The notes: generated by a model from the letters alone, not told the origin. A stretch of DNA of 64,000 nt from Streptococcus parasanguinis CC87K (GCF_000507765.1 NZ_KI669401.1:310001-374000); one strand, 5' to 3'; positions 1 through 9,779 are shown, counted from the stretch's first letter. A program made the numbers and translations.

Positions 1-1
1 T

Positions 2-961
2 CCAACCGTTTCAGTCATAATTCCTGTGTATAATGCACAAGAGGGAATTAAACAATGTATGGATTCTCTTCTAAATCAATCATTTACAGATTTTGAGATT
101 ATTCTGTTAAATGATGGCTCTACAGATAATAGTTTAGAAGTTATTAAAGGGTATGCTGATGCTAATGATTTTATCAGAGTAATCGATAAAGAAAATGAGG
201 GAGTTGCTAAAACCAGAAATAAAGGTATACAACTTGCTAAAGGGAAGTACATTGTATTTATCGATAATGATGATTTTGTTGATTCAGATTATTTAGAGCG
301 TTTTTATAATGCAATAGATCAAGAACAACTAGATATTGTTCTTGGGGGTTATAAGCGTGTTAATCAGGAAATGAAGACACTTTTTAAGCAAGATTTAACA
401 CAGTCTGAATGGTCTAAGTATATAGTTGTTGCTCCTTGGGCACGTATTTATAGAACTTCATTTTTAATAGATAATAATATCCAGTTCTTTGATTATCCAA
501 TAGGTGAAGATGTTATCTTTACTTTGACTGCTTACAATTTAACAGAAAAAATTAAAATAATTGATTATAATGGCTATAATTGGTTTTTTAACGAGAAGAG
601 TATCTCAAACACATCTCAAAGAGGCTTTAATCCGAATATAGATATTGTGTATTTCCTGAGTCACTTGCTTCAAGTTGCTGGAGATTCAAAATATATTCGC
701 TATTTTATTAAACGATATTACATTTGGTACTTACTCTTTTCTGGAAGAGCCGCTTCAAGCTCGTCATTTATGGATCAATATAGAAAAATTAAACAATGGG
801 TTTCTAAAGAAAATATTGATTCAAATTTAACACCATTATCATCCGAGATAAATGGAGAAAGAATTCAAACTATTATTTCTGTAATGGCTTTTAGAACTTT
901 AGAACGTTTAAGATTAGTTTCACTGTTTTCGAGATTTTACTGTAAAGGAAAGGAGAAGTAG
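2..961 (+). CDS. GT2 family glycosyltransferase, 5' end cut by window
   Basis: The frame is open from base 2 and already reads PTVSVIIPVYNAQ, the classic beginning of a GT2 (GT-A fold) enzyme, so only a few residues are missing. The nucleotide-binding LLNDGSTDNS segment and the metal-binding FIDNDDF (about visible residue 88) are present. The rest carries an acceptor region with PWARIYR and GEDVIFT, typical of processive wall-glycan GT2 enzymes. It is probably cytosolic and membrane-associated, adding one sugar to a lipid-linked wall-polysaccharide intermediate; donor and acceptor cannot be told. A GTG at 26 is an internal codon, not the start. The stop abuts the next gene, so they are co-transcribed. 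Confidence 0.9.
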   Translation, partial: PTVSVIIPVYNAQEGIKQCMDSLLNQSFTDFEIILLNDGSTDNSLEVIKGYADANDFIRVIDKENEGVAKTRNKGIQLAKGKYIVFIDNDDFVDSDYLERFYNAIDQEQLDIVLGGYKRVNQEMKTLFKQDLTQSEWSKYIVVAPWARIYRTSFLIDNNIQFFDYPIGEDVIFTLTAYNLTEKIKIIDYNGYNWFFNEKSISNTSQRGFNPNIDIVYFLSHLLQVAGDSKYIRYFIKRYYIWYLLFSGRAASSSSFMDQYRKIKQWVSKENIDSNLTPLSSEINGERIQTIISVMAFRTLERLRLVSLFSRFYCKGKEK

Positions 962-1678
962 TTGAGAGTATTAATGATAATTCCTGCCTACAATGAGGAG
1001 GAAAGTATTTTCGATACGGTAACGAGTATCTTGAATTACCGCAAGAAGGTTGATTTTGATTTGGACTATGTGGTTATCAATGATGGATCAACAGATATGA
1101 CAAAACAAATTCTTGACGAGAACCATTTTAATGCTGTTCATCTCGTGATGAATCTTGGAATTGGTGGTGCGGTTCAAACAGGATACAAATATGCACTAGC
1201 GCATGATTATGATGTAGCAGTTCAATTTGACGGTGATGGCCAGCATGATATCGAATCCTTGTCAGATTTGCTAGAACCAATTAGAAAAAACGAAGCAGAC
1301 TTAGTTATTGGATCTCGTTTTGTTGGTGATGTTAAGTCGGAATTTCAGACAACTTTTATGAGACGCTTTGGTATAGGAGTTATTTCTAACTTGATTAAGT
1401 GGACAACAGGTCAAAGGGTCTTAGATACAACTTCGGGATATCGATTAGCTGACAAAGTTGTGATCAAACAATTTGCTAGACGTTACCCAATCAAGTATCC
1501 AGAGCCTGAAACAATTGTTCACATTTTGAAACGTAAATATAAGGTTGTGGAAAAACCTGCTAATATGTTTGAACGTACTGGCGGAGTGTCCTCCATCACT
1601 CCTATCAAGTCTATTCGTTATATGATTGAAGTATGTTCATCCATTTTAATCGCAGCCTTTATGAGGGAGAGTGAATAA
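962..1678 (+). CDS. GacI-like polyprenyl-phosphate sugar synthase (GT2)
   Basis: A 238-residue GT2 protein of the dolichol-phosphate-mannose-synthase type: IPAYNEEESI at the N-terminus, VINDGSTD, and VQFDGDGQHD with the metal-binding aspartates near residue 90. Relatives such as GacI of group A Streptococcus load a sugar (GlcNAc there) onto undecaprenyl phosphate, making the donor used outside the membrane by GT-C enzymes. Start is TTG, immediately after the previous stop, with GGAGAAG just upstream as ribosome binding site. The stop overlaps the ATG of a DUF2304 gene, the same pairing as gacI-gacJ, which strongly supports the role. The sugar carried is not predictable here. Confidence 0.88.
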   Translation: MRVLMIIPAYNEEESIFDTVTSILNYRKKVDFDLDYVVINDGSTDMTKQILDENHFNAVHLVMNLGIGGAVQTGYKYALAHDYDVAVQFDGDGQHDIESLSDLLEPIRKNEADLVIGSRFVGDVKSEFQTTFMRRFGIGVISNLIKWTTGQRVLDTTSGYRLADKVVIKQFARRYPIKYPEPETIVHILKRKYKVVEKPANMFERTGGVSSITPIKSIRYMIEVCSSILIAAFMRESE

Positions 1679-2034
1679 TGTCAGTATTATCTATAGTTAT
1701 GTTGGTAGCTTCAATCTTTTTCCTTTATTTAGTCATTAGAAATATCAACAAAAATAATATCTTATTTGAACAGGCATTCATGTGGATTGTTATCAGTCTT
1801 GTCATGATTGTAATTTCAGTGTTTGATTCTATTCCTGGATACTTTGCTAAATTACTTGGATTTGAATTGACCTCCAATTTTCTATTGTCTCTTACTATTT
1901 TTTTCCTGTTGGTCATTGGATTTTTGCAAACCATGACTTTGTCAAAACAAAAAGAACAGATAAAGCATTTAGTTCAAGAATTATCTATTTTAATAAGTCA
2001 AGTAGAAACGAAAGAGGAGAATGATGAACAGTAA
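1678..2034 (+). CDS. GacJ-like DUF2304 small membrane protein
   Basis: 118 residues with three hydrophobic helices (roughly 2-18, 32-50 and 65-85) and a charged C-terminal tail that looks coiled coil (KQKEQIKHLVQEL). It belongs by shape and context to the DUF2304 family. The characterised member GacJ is the membrane partner that stimulates the GacI polyprenyl-phosphate sugar synthase. Here it overlaps the GacI-like gene by one base (TAATG), so translational coupling is likely. Function by inference from this pairing. Confidence 0.85.
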   Translation: MSVLSIVMLVASIFFLYLVIRNINKNNILFEQAFMWIVISLVMIVISVFDSIPGYFAKLLGFELTSNFLLSLTIFFLLVIGFLQTMTLSKQKEQIKHLVQELSILISQVETKEENDEQ

Positions 2035-2800
2035 TCATACGTGGGTGATTTGTGCTTATGGTGAGAGCGAATACTTGGAAGCTTGTATTCAATCCTTGAA
2101 GAATCAAACTCTCCAATCACAGATTATCTGTTACAGTTCAACACCACTGGATTCGATCAAGGAACTTTGTCAGCGTTATGCTATTCCATTTTACACCAAG
2201 CAAGGTGGTGGAATTGGTAAGGATTGGAACAATGCCATGTCTTTTGCAGAGACGAAGTATGCTACCATCGCCCATCAGGATGATTATTATGAGCCGGACT
2301 ATGCTGAGAAAGTTTTGGCTAAGATGGAAAAAAATCAAGATGTGTTGATTGGGTATTCTGATTATTTTGAAGAAAAAGATGGCCATAAAATTCCTGCGAA
2401 TACAAATCTGAAGATCAAAACCTTGATGTTAAAAACCATGAATCTTTTTCCTGCTAGTCACTTTTGGCGAAACCGTGTGATGGCTTTTGGGAATCCGATT
2501 TGTTGTCCAGCTGTCACCTATAATCGTGAAAATTTGAAGAATTTCTATTTTGATGAAGGGATGAGAGTGAGTTTGGATTGGTACGCATGGTATAAGATCA
2601 GCGAGTATAAAGGTCGTTTCGCTTATGTATCTGACAAACTCATGTGCCACCGTATCCATGGAGAATCTGAAACATCAAAAACAATTGCAGACAATACGCG
2701 TAGTAAAGAAGATCTATACATGTATGAACTCTTCTGGCCCAAATGGATGGCCAAGTTGTTGATGAGACAATATGTGAAGAGTCAGAAGACGAATAATTAG
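2024..2800 (+). CDS. GT2-like glycosyltransferase
   Basis: About 258 residues. The N-terminus WVICAYGESEYLEACIQSL and the IAHQDDYYEP segment fit the GT-A nucleotide-binding and metal-binding sites, though the opening motif is diverged from the usual PxYN. Two ATGs lie in tandem; the one at 2024 has the better spacing from the GAGGAG ribosome site at 2014-2019, while 2021 is too close. It overlaps the DUF2304 gene by 11 bases and belongs to the same operon. It probably acts on a lipid-linked or polymer acceptor in the cytosol; specificity unknown. Confidence 0.85.
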   Translation: MNSNHTWVICAYGESEYLEACIQSLKNQTLQSQIICYSSTPLDSIKELCQRYAIPFYTKQGGGIGKDWNNAMSFAETKYATIAHQDDYYEPDYAEKVLAKMEKNQDVLIGYSDYFEEKDGHKIPANTNLKIKTLMLKTMNLFPASHFWRNRVMAFGNPICCPAVTYNRENLKNFYFDEGMRVSLDWYAWYKISEYKGRFAYVSDKLMCHRIHGESETSKTIADNTRSKEDLYMYELFWPKWMAKLLMRQYVKSQKTNN

Positions 2801-2801
2801 A

Positions 2802-4049
2802 ATGGGAATATTGGTAAACGTTAGAAAAATGAAAAGTAACAGAAAATATTATATTTATATTTTAGTCATGGCTGTTTTATATGGATTACAGTATTACATT
2901 AATAATAAAATTACTCCAGTAGGAGATCAAACTGCCTTTTTAAAATATGCAAAGGAATTTCATCACCAATATTTTACATTTGGTCTTCATCGTTATTTTA
3001 CATGGAGCAGTAGGTTATTAATTGAATCTGCAACATTATTATTTTCAGTTCATGAAAAGATTTTTTTAGTAGTGACGGTGATTGCTAGTTATTTTCTACT
3101 TATACCTAGTAAAAAACTGATTCCTAGCCTACCATTGTTACCTGCGTTAATAATCTTTTTTAGTCTGCCAGCAAGTGAATTTTTAAGTGCAGGTTCAATA
3201 CCAACATATACTAATTATATTTTTCCAGCGTCTTTTCTTTTCTTCTCTTTATATTACCGTTATTCAGATAATTTAGCTGTTCGATTTCTTTCATTTTTTA
3301 GCTTCATATTTTCAATTATGAATGAACAGTTAGCAGCATATGCTTTTTTGTGGATTATTTTCGAATTGTTTCATGATTGGAAAAATAAAGTTTTTAGGTA
3401 TAGAAATTTCTTATATTTATTTCTTTCATTTATGGGTATCCTTTCAGCTAAAATTTCACCGGGTAATGCTGTTCGATTTACAAAGGAAGTTGCAACTTGG
3501 TTTCCAAATTATACGCGTTTAAATATTTTCCAAAAATTATCTTTAGGTATACTTGAGACAGCAGATGGTTTATTGTCTGTATCCTTCTCATTTGTATTTT
3601 TGCTTCTAATAATTTTAATTGTATTATCTGTTTATAAAAAAAATTTTTTATCCCTTTCTTTTTCGGTATTTATATTTTTATCTATACTAAGCCAGAAGTT
3701 AGAATGGAGAAATCCTTTATTTACCTTATCAGGACTAAGTAAGATTGTTCGAGAAAGTGGAACTTTTAAAGTAAACATTGCCAATTTTGGAGTACTCATC
3801 TATAATATTTTATTATTTTTTATGCTGACATATATCATTTGGAGTGTTACAAACTCTACAAATAAATTATGGTTAAGTTATCTTTTTGTTATTGGAATTT
3901 TGGCGCGTTTAATTATATCTTTCTCTCCTACCCTCTATGCCTCTGGGACAAGAACGTACCTTCCAGTAATGATTAGTATATTTGTGATTACTTGTGAGCT
4001 CTTAAATGAAGTTTATTCTTATTTTAAACAGACTAGTATTGGTGTTTGA
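2802..4049 (+). CDS. Polytopic membrane protein, likely GT-C type glycosyltransferase
   Basis: 415 residues with about ten hydrophobic helices. A first extracytoplasmic loop contains PVGDQTAF and HRYFTWSSRLLIE, the layout expected of GT-C enzymes, which use polyprenyl-phosphate sugars and carry an acidic residue in the first outside loop; it resembles the DUF6056 group. It follows the GacI/GacJ-like pair in one operon, so it may be the transferase that consumes their product, as GacL does in group A Streptococcus. No clear ribosome site precedes 2802; an internal ATG at 2829 is an alternative. AT-rich compared with the core rgp genes. The gene ends exactly at a terminator hairpin. Confidence 0.75.
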   Translation: MGILVNVRKMKSNRKYYIYILVMAVLYGLQYYINNKITPVGDQTAFLKYAKEFHHQYFTFGLHRYFTWSSRLLIESATLLFSVHEKIFLVVTVIASYFLLIPSKKLIPSLPLLPALIIFFSLPASEFLSAGSIPTYTNYIFPASFLFFSLYYRYSDNLAVRFLSFFSFIFSIMNEQLAAYAFLWIIFELFHDWKNKVFRYRNFLYLFLSFMGILSAKISPGNAVRFTKEVATWFPNYTRLNIFQKLSLGILETADGLLSVSFSFVFLLLIILIVLSVYKKNFLSLSFSVFIFLSILSQKLEWRNPLFTLSGLSKIVRESGTFKVNIANFGVLIYNILLFFMLTYIIWSVTNSTNKLWLSYLFVIGILARLIISFSPTLYASGTRTYLPVMISIFVITCELLNEVYSYFKQTSIGV

Positions 4050-4075
4050 AAAGCAGAATCGATCTGCTTTTTTTG
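4049..4075 (+). terminator. Intrinsic terminator after the first glycan operon
   Basis: AAAGCAGA and TCTGCTTT form a stem around a 5-base loop and are followed directly by a T run. It overlaps the stop codon of the membrane protein gene and separates the first five genes from the rest of the locus. Confidence 0.8.
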
Positions 4076-4093
4076 TTAGTAGTCAGATGACTT

Positions 4094-4122
4094 TTTCTTT
4101 TTGCTTTAAAATATAGTATAAT
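4094..4122 (+). promoter_or_regulatory. Promoter for the fusion glycosyltransferase operon
   Basis: A perfect -10 TATAAT at 4117-4122; the best -35 (TTTCTT, 4094-4099) with 17-base spacing is weak. It lies just after the terminator and about 100 bases before the next gene. Confidence 0.6.
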
Positions 4123-4224
4123 TAACTTGAATACACTTTCGAAGATTGTGTAGAAAGTAATCTTTGAAACATGGGAATGTTAGTAGATATTGTATACTAA
4201 TTGATGTTTTGTTGAACAAAATGG

Positions 4225-7185
4225 ATGGAAACAATGAAAAATTTAATATCGGTGGTTGTGACCTCTTATAATCATGAAAAGTATATTGAGCAGTGCTTGC
4301 GAAGTATTTTTAATCAGACTTATCGAAATATCGAATTAATCATTTTGGATGATGGATCTACAGATGGTTCTAATCAGATTATTCAAAACGTTTTAAATGA
4401 TTCGCCTTTTGAAACAAGCTTTGAATCTCATGAAAATCTAGGTGTTGTAAAGAATCGGAATATGGGGCTTGGTCTAACCAAAGGAGACTATTTGCTGTTT
4501 GTAGATAGCGATAACTACCTGGATATGGATTATATTGAGCAGTTGTATAGCAAATTGATTGAAACAAATGCTGATATTGCATATTGTGATCTTTTTAATC
4601 CTGAAAAAGAGGAGTTCTATCTTAAAAGTCGTAAATTTGACTTAACTGCCTTTCTAAATGCTAGTTTCATTGATAACTGTTCTTTGATTCGTAGAAGTAT
4701 TATTGGGAATGCTCGTTATGATGAGAAGTTGAATCGTAAAAAGCTTGAAGATTATGACTTTTTATTAAATCTCATTCTTAATAATGGAGCTAAAGCAGTA
4801 TATCAAACAAATACTAAACTTAACTATCGTGTTTTTGAAACAGGATCTATTTCTTTACGTAATTCAGTCAAATATCATTATGAAATATATCTTGAGATCC
4901 TTGAGAAGTATTTGGATAAACTTCCTCATGAGGTTTATAAAGCAGTTTGTGATAATCTCATGACTTTAGAAGATCGTTTAGAAAGTTTAATAAGTCACCA
5001 TAATGATGTTTCTGAATATGTAAAAGAATTACAAAGAAAGCAGAAACAACTTCATCGTAAGAGTCAAACGCAAGTAGTAGAATTGAAAGAGGCTCGTAAA
5101 GAGATACAACTGATTCGAAGTTCTCTTTCGTATCGTATAGGGAATTCTCTGATTAAACCTATTAAAATCACGAAGGTTTTATTAAAAAATCCACGAAAAA
5201 TTAAGTCTTATTTAAATGCTACAAAGGATAAAATTGTTAGATTACGTCGTCATGTGACCCCACTTAAGGTTCGTCGGTTACGTCGTCTTAGAAATAGTCA
5301 ACGGTCTGCTCTGTCATTTACTGGTAAAAGAGCACTAGTCTATGTCATTTTCGAATCTGAAAATCGGTTGCAAGAATACAAATTACGATTTTTACAGGCC
5401 TTATCTCCGTTAATGGATGATGTCATTGTTATTGTAAACGGTCAGCTTCATGTTGAGGATGTCAATAAACTTGAACCTTATGGACAAGTTTTGACCCGTA
5501 ACAATAAGGGATATGATACAGCAGCCTTTAGAGAAGGAATCTTTGCCTTTGGTAAAGATAAGCTTAAAGATTATGACCAGCTCTTCTTGGTGAATGATAC
5601 TAATATTGGTCCGATGAGAGATTTGTCTCAAGTATTCCATGAAATGGCTGATAAGCAACTAGATTTCTGGGGAATTTCCTTTGGAGAAGAGCAAGAGGAT
5701 GTTACTAAAGAGAATCCTTATGGCTACATTCCTAAGCATCTTCAATCTTATTTCCTAGTTATTGAAAAGCTCATGCTAAACGATGATTCCTTTTATGAGT
5801 ACTGGTCACACTTGACGGATACAGACTCTCGTGATAAGGCGATTGGTAGACATGAGACACGTTTTACCAAGCATTTTGCCGATTTGGGTTATCGTTTCGA
5901 TGCTGTTGTGCAAGAATACGAAGATTCTGCAATGTATATTCACCCGTTGAGGATGCTTAAAGCAGGTAGCCCTTTGGTCAAATACACAGCTTTGAAAAAT
6001 TATGATGAGGATCAATTCTTGTGGCAAGGTCTTGAGCGTGAGTCAGAAGTTCCGGATTTGCTAGAGTATGTTGCTGAGAAGACAGATTACCCAGTGTCAA
6101 TCTTGGAAGATATTATCAATAAATTCAAGGCTGTTCCTCGAGAACAATATATTTTATTGATTGATGGAGTTGAAAATATCATTCCTCAGTGTACTCGTTA
6201 CCGTGTCTTGAATAAGGCAGAGCAATTACGTAAGCATGGCTTTGAAGTTATGGTTACTAACTTATCAGATTTTCAATTGTCAATGGCCCAAAATGCTAGT
6301 CATATTATTATCTATCGTTCTCCAATCTCGCCTGAACTACTGCGCTTATGTTATATGGCTCAAGATTATGGTAAACCGATTTTTTATGATATTGATGATT
6401 TAGTCTTTGATACGGTTTATACAGATCAATTGAGTTATACGCAAGGGTTGAATTCGGTTGAAAAAGGAAACTATGATGCAGGTGTTCGAAATTATGGCTA
6501 TATGCTAGAAAACTGTGATGGTGCCATTACTTCGACTAACCAATTGCAGGAGGAGTTGTATAAGTACCAAAGTAAGGTTTTACTTAATCGCAACTTGGCT
6601 TCTGATGACTTAATCGCTATTAGTAGTCAATATATCAAAGATTACTCTCAAACATCTGATATTGTTAAGATTGGTTATTTCTCTGGTTCAATTAGTCATA
6701 ATGAGAATTTTGAATTGATTAAACCAGCTATTAAGCAACTGCTTACAAAATATAGCAATGTCCAATTACATATTGTCGGGATTCTCGATATCCCTCAGGA
6801 TATGAAGCCCTTTGAAAATCAAATTGTAACTCACGATTATGTGGACTGGGATAAATTGCCTGCCTTGATTAGTGAGGTTGATATTAACCTAGCACCGCTT
6901 GTGGATTCTATCTTTAATCGTGCCAAATCTGAGATTAAGTGGATTGAAGCTGCTTTAGTGAAAGTACCAACAGTAGCAAGCAAGATAGGAGCTTTCTCGG
7001 ATATGGTTATTGATGGTGAAACAGGTCTGTTAGCTACTGATGATCAGTGGTTTGACAAGCTAGAAGCTTTAGTTTTATCTCCAGAATTAAGACAAAACAT
7101 AGCAGAATCAGCTTACCGAGCAGTCCTTGAAAATTGTACCTTAAGCAAGAAAGATGAAATGGTGACTTATTTTGAACAAAATTAA
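4225..7185 (+). CDS. Three-module glycosyltransferase: GT2 - RgpF domain - GT4-like
   Basis: 986 residues. Residues 5-230 are a GT2 domain (VVVTSYNHEKYIEQ, ILDDGSTDGS, FVDSDNYLD). A lysine/glutamate-rich coiled coil follows (about 265-300). Residues 370-630 form a rhamnan-synthesis RgpF domain (VYVIFESENR, NNKGYDTAAFREG, LVNDTNIGPM, HLQSYFLV). From about 642 a GT4-like domain begins (LLIDGVENIIPQCTRYRV) with IFYDIDDLVFDT and, near the end, IKWIEAALVKVPTVAS, the typical sugar-nucleotide loop. RgpF itself is usually around 580 residues, so this is an unusual fusion, probably adding several sugars in sequence. A start at 4234 (MKNLISVVV) has a better spaced GGATGGAA site than 4225. It overlaps the next gene by 14 bases. 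Confidence 0.88.
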   Translation: METMKNLISVVVTSYNHEKYIEQCLRSIFNQTYRNIELIILDDGSTDGSNQIIQNVLNDSPFETSFESHENLGVVKNRNMGLGLTKGDYLLFVDSDNYLDMDYIEQLYSKLIETNADIAYCDLFNPEKEEFYLKSRKFDLTAFLNASFIDNCSLIRRSIIGNARYDEKLNRKKLEDYDFLLNLILNNGAKAVYQTNTKLNYRVFETGSISLRNSVKYHYEIYLEILEKYLDKLPHEVYKAVCDNLMTLEDRLESLISHHNDVSEYVKELQRKQKQLHRKSQTQVVELKEARKEIQLIRSSLSYRIGNSLIKPIKITKVLLKNPRKIKSYLNATKDKIVRLRRHVTPLKVRRLRRLRNSQRSALSFTGKRALVYVIFESENRLQEYKLRFLQALSPLMDDVIVIVNGQLHVEDVNKLEPYGQVLTRNNKGYDTAAFREGIFAFGKDKLKDYDQLFLVNDTNIGPMRDLSQVFHEMADKQLDFWGISFGEEQEDVTKENPYGYIPKHLQSYFLVIEKLMLNDDSFYEYWSHLTDTDSRDKAIGRHETRFTKHFADLGYRFDAVVQEYEDSAMYIHPLRMLKAGSPLVKYTALKNYDEDQFLWQGLERESEVPDLLEYVAEKTDYPVSILEDIINKFKAVPREQYILLIDGVENIIPQCTRYRVLNKAEQLRKHGFEVMVTNLSDFQLSMAQNASHIIIYRSPISPELLRLCYMAQDYGKPIFYDIDDLVFDTVYTDQLSYTQGLNSVEKGNYDAGVRNYGYMLENCDGAITSTNQLQEELYKYQSKVLLNRNLASDDLIAISSQYIKDYSQTSDIVKIGYFSGSISHNENFELIKPAIKQLLTKYSNVQLHIVGILDIPQDMKPFENQIVTHDYVDWDKLPALISEVDINLAPLVDSIFNRAKSEIKWIEAALVKVPTVASKIGAFSDMVIDGETGLLATDDQWFDKLEALVLSPELRQNIAESAYRAVLENCTLSKKDEMVTYFEQN

Positions 7186-8473
7186 ACAAATAAAAGTTGA
7201 AAATTTATTTTTCATCTTAGCAACGATTTTTATTTTTTCATTTATGTTAGTATTTCCAATTAATCGTGTGCCAGACGAAACAAACCACGCGCGTATGACT
7301 TGGGAAACTGTCCACAAACCAACTCTACAGTCCTTTAAATGGATGAACGAGATTTCGAGTGATGCTCATGTAAACCCTACTGACTATGAAAAGGTTCTTA
7401 ATAAAAAACTTGATATGGAAAAAGAACCGTATCAAGTCACTCTAAACCTTAAATCTCTTTCCTTCCTTCCTCAGTTGGTTGGTATGACATTGGGAAGTTT
7501 GATAAAGCCAACAGTAGGCATGATAATCTATATGGGCCGAATTTTTAATGCCTTAGCTTATATTATAGGTGTCTTTTGTTTAATTAAATATTTTAAATAT
7601 GGTAAACTAGCTCTATTCTTTATTTCGTTACAACCAATAATGGTTCAACAAGCATCTTCTTTATCTTATGATGTAATGAATTATTTAGAAATCATGCTAG
7701 CAATTGGTTTTATAACGAATTTAGCATACAAAAAGACTTTTTCAAATAAGGATGGATTTTTATTAGTACTTATATCGTTATTGCTTTTAGCTACTAAACC
7801 AAATAACTTTTTATTACTATGTCTTATTCCGTTTATACCATTAAATTTTGAAGGTGTCTTTAGTTTTTTAAATACGCCCTTAAGAGTGATTAAACAGACT
7901 ATTTCAAAATTTAAGTATATGTTTTATTTAGTTTTATTACTTGCAATCTTCGCTGTTCTATATTATTTAATGAGAGATAACGGTGGAGTAATCCACTACA
8001 TTCGGGTGTTGTCGAATACATTATTAAAACAACATATGAACGGTGACCTAAATACTATTTTAACAATAGGTATGTTTGGTTATTTTGGGAATTTCACTAT
8101 TCAGCTTCCATTATGGCTTATTTTTGTAAATATTTGCATATTATTTCTTGTGTTTTTATCAAGCGAAGAATATTTCTTCACTAAAGATTTTGCAACTGTC
8201 TCTTCATTATTGTTTCCAATACAAGTGCTTGCAACTGTAACGGTCATGTATCTACAATGGACACCTATAGTGTTAGGAAATGGGGCGAATATTTCTGTTG
8301 GAAGTCAGGGGAGATATTTCACTCCATTTCTCATCTTATTTTTGCCCATAATTGCAAATTTAGGTAACCTTAAAATTAAACAGCATAAGTTGCTAACTAT
8401 TACTGTAGTTACCCTATTATTCAATTATCTGATTTCTCTTTACTTATTAATTCCATTTTATTGGGTATTTTAG
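7172..8473 (+). CDS. DUF2142 membrane protein (GT-C-like)
   Basis: 433 residues, about eleven hydrophobic helices. The signature VPDETNHARMTWE lies in the first outside loop (about residue 30), as in DUF2142 proteins, which are thought to be GT-C-type membrane enzymes or polysaccharide modifiers. Start is TTG at 7172 inside the previous gene (14-base overlap), with GGTGA six bases upstream. Strongly AT-rich. It likely transfers a sugar from a polyprenyl-phosphate donor onto the rhamnan outside the membrane; this is inference from family and neighbourhood. Confidence 0.78.
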   Translation: MNKIKQIKVENLFFILATIFIFSFMLVFPINRVPDETNHARMTWETVHKPTLQSFKWMNEISSDAHVNPTDYEKVLNKKLDMEKEPYQVTLNLKSLSFLPQLVGMTLGSLIKPTVGMIIYMGRIFNALAYIIGVFCLIKYFKYGKLALFFISLQPIMVQQASSLSYDVMNYLEIMLAIGFITNLAYKKTFSNKDGFLLVLISLLLLATKPNNFLLLCLIPFIPLNFEGVFSFLNTPLRVIKQTISKFKYMFYLVLLLAIFAVLYYLMRDNGGVIHYIRVLSNTLLKQHMNGDLNTILTIGMFGYFGNFTIQLPLWLIFVNICILFLVFLSSEEYFFTKDFATVSSLLFPIQVLATVTVMYLQWTPIVLGNGANISVGSQGRYFTPFLILFLPIIANLGNLKIKQHKLLTITVVTLLFNYLISLYLLIPFYWVF

Positions 8474-8481
8474 GAGTTGCG

Positions 8482-9714
8482 ATGACTAAAACAATTTTAT
8501 TTATTTCACCTACTGGAACAATGGATAATGGCGCCGAAATTTCAATTTTTAATTTAATGAAATTTTTAGTTAGTAAAGGCTTTCGAGTCTTAAACGTTTT
8601 CCCTGATTATCGTGTACCAGTTCAAAAAAATTATTTGGAGCAGATGAAGAAAGCTGGAATTCAAGCTATTGGTATTCCAGCAGTTAAGTGGTGGTGGGAA
8701 GAAGCTCCAGGTGGATTACCTGGGACACATTATCAGCGAGTAAAAAGTTACGAGGATAATATTAAAAGAATTCGAGATATTTTGAAACAGAATAAAGTTG
8801 ATTTAGTTATTAGTAACACAGCTAATGTCTTCCAAGGAGCTTTGGCTGCAGCTGAAGAAAATATTCGTCATTTTTGGCTAATTCATGAATTCCCTGAGGG
8901 AGAATTTGGTTATTATAAAGAAAAACTTGGATTTATTGAATATTATTCTGATCAAATTTTTGCTGTGTCTGGTTCTTTGCAAAAGGAATTATCACAATTA
9001 TTAACTGATAAGAATATTTTAAGTTTTATACCATACTCTGAAATAAGTGGTACAAATTTAAAAACCTCTAATTCTCATAGGATTATTCAGATTGGAAGAA
9101 TAACTGAGAATAAAAATCAGTTGGAATTAATCAAAGCTTATCACAATTTAAATATTTCAAATATTCCATTGATATTTATTGGTGCAGAAGATGAAGAATA
9201 TGCAAAAAGATGTAAAGATTATGTAAAAAATAATAGCATTCAAAATGTTCATTTCATAGGTTTTCTTGAAAAACCTTGGGAATTTTTAACCGATAAAGAT
9301 ATATGTGTATTTACGTCAAAAATAGAAACGTTTGGAATGGTATATATTGAAGCACTAATAAATAGCATTCCAACAATTGTATCGAATAACAAGGGATATA
9401 GATCTGTTAAAGACCTCTTTATACAAGGAGAAATGTACTGCTTGGGCGATATACCTGATTTATCAAGACATATCTTAAATTTATTGACAAATTTTTCTAT
9501 GAAGAAAAATGAAATGGTACAAAATAAAGAAAAAATAACAGCAATATATAATTTAGAAAATGCTTATAAGTGTATATTGAAACATGTAAATGAGGATGTA
9601 GAGATTAATGTAAAGGAAAAAGATAAATTTTTAAATATTAAGGGTGTAAAATCATCTAAAATTGATGTATTTAAAAATTTTATTAAAAAATTATTTGTAT
9701 TAAAAAAGTTATAG
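8482..9714 (+). CDS. GT4 family glycosyltransferase
   Basis: 410 residues with the GT-B layout: an N-terminal domain beginning ILFISPTGTMDNGAEIS and a C-terminal domain with QIGRITENKNQLELIKAY, HFIGFLEKPWEFL and the donor-binding E-x7-E in ETFGMVYIEAL. The start at 8482 is chosen because AGGAG (8472-8476) is correctly spaced; the frame is open a little further upstream without a ribosome site. The last 45 residues are a lysine-rich, low-complexity tail that may bind the membrane. Probably a retaining sugar transferase of the wall-glycan pathway; substrate unknown. Confidence 0.85.
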   Translation: MTKTILFISPTGTMDNGAEISIFNLMKFLVSKGFRVLNVFPDYRVPVQKNYLEQMKKAGIQAIGIPAVKWWWEEAPGGLPGTHYQRVKSYEDNIKRIRDILKQNKVDLVISNTANVFQGALAAAEENIRHFWLIHEFPEGEFGYYKEKLGFIEYYSDQIFAVSGSLQKELSQLLTDKNILSFIPYSEISGTNLKTSNSHRIIQIGRITENKNQLELIKAYHNLNISNIPLIFIGAEDEEYAKRCKDYVKNNSIQNVHFIGFLEKPWEFLTDKDICVFTSKIETFGMVYIEALINSIPTIVSNNKGYRSVKDLFIQGEMYCLGDIPDLSRHILNLLTNFSMKKNEMVQNKEKITAIYNLENAYKCILKHVNEDVEINVKEKDKFLNIKGVKSSKIDVFKNFIKKLFVLKKL

Positions 9715-9750
9715 AATGATTGCAGACAAATACCGTCACTACAAAATGGT

Positions 9751-9779
9751 TATACAAGCTTTCTTTAAAATGGTATAAT
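9751..9779 (+). promoter_or_regulatory. Promoter of the core rgp operon
   Basis: TATACA at 9751-9756, 17 bases, then a perfect TATAAT at 9774-9779, about 35 bases before rgpA. This gives the core rhamnan genes their own start independent of the AT-rich upstream genes. Confidence 0.7.

Noticed and set aside
26-961. GTG at 26 as the true start of the first gene
   Set aside because: The frame upstream encodes the conserved PTVSVIIP beginning of GT2 enzymes, so the gene starts before the window.
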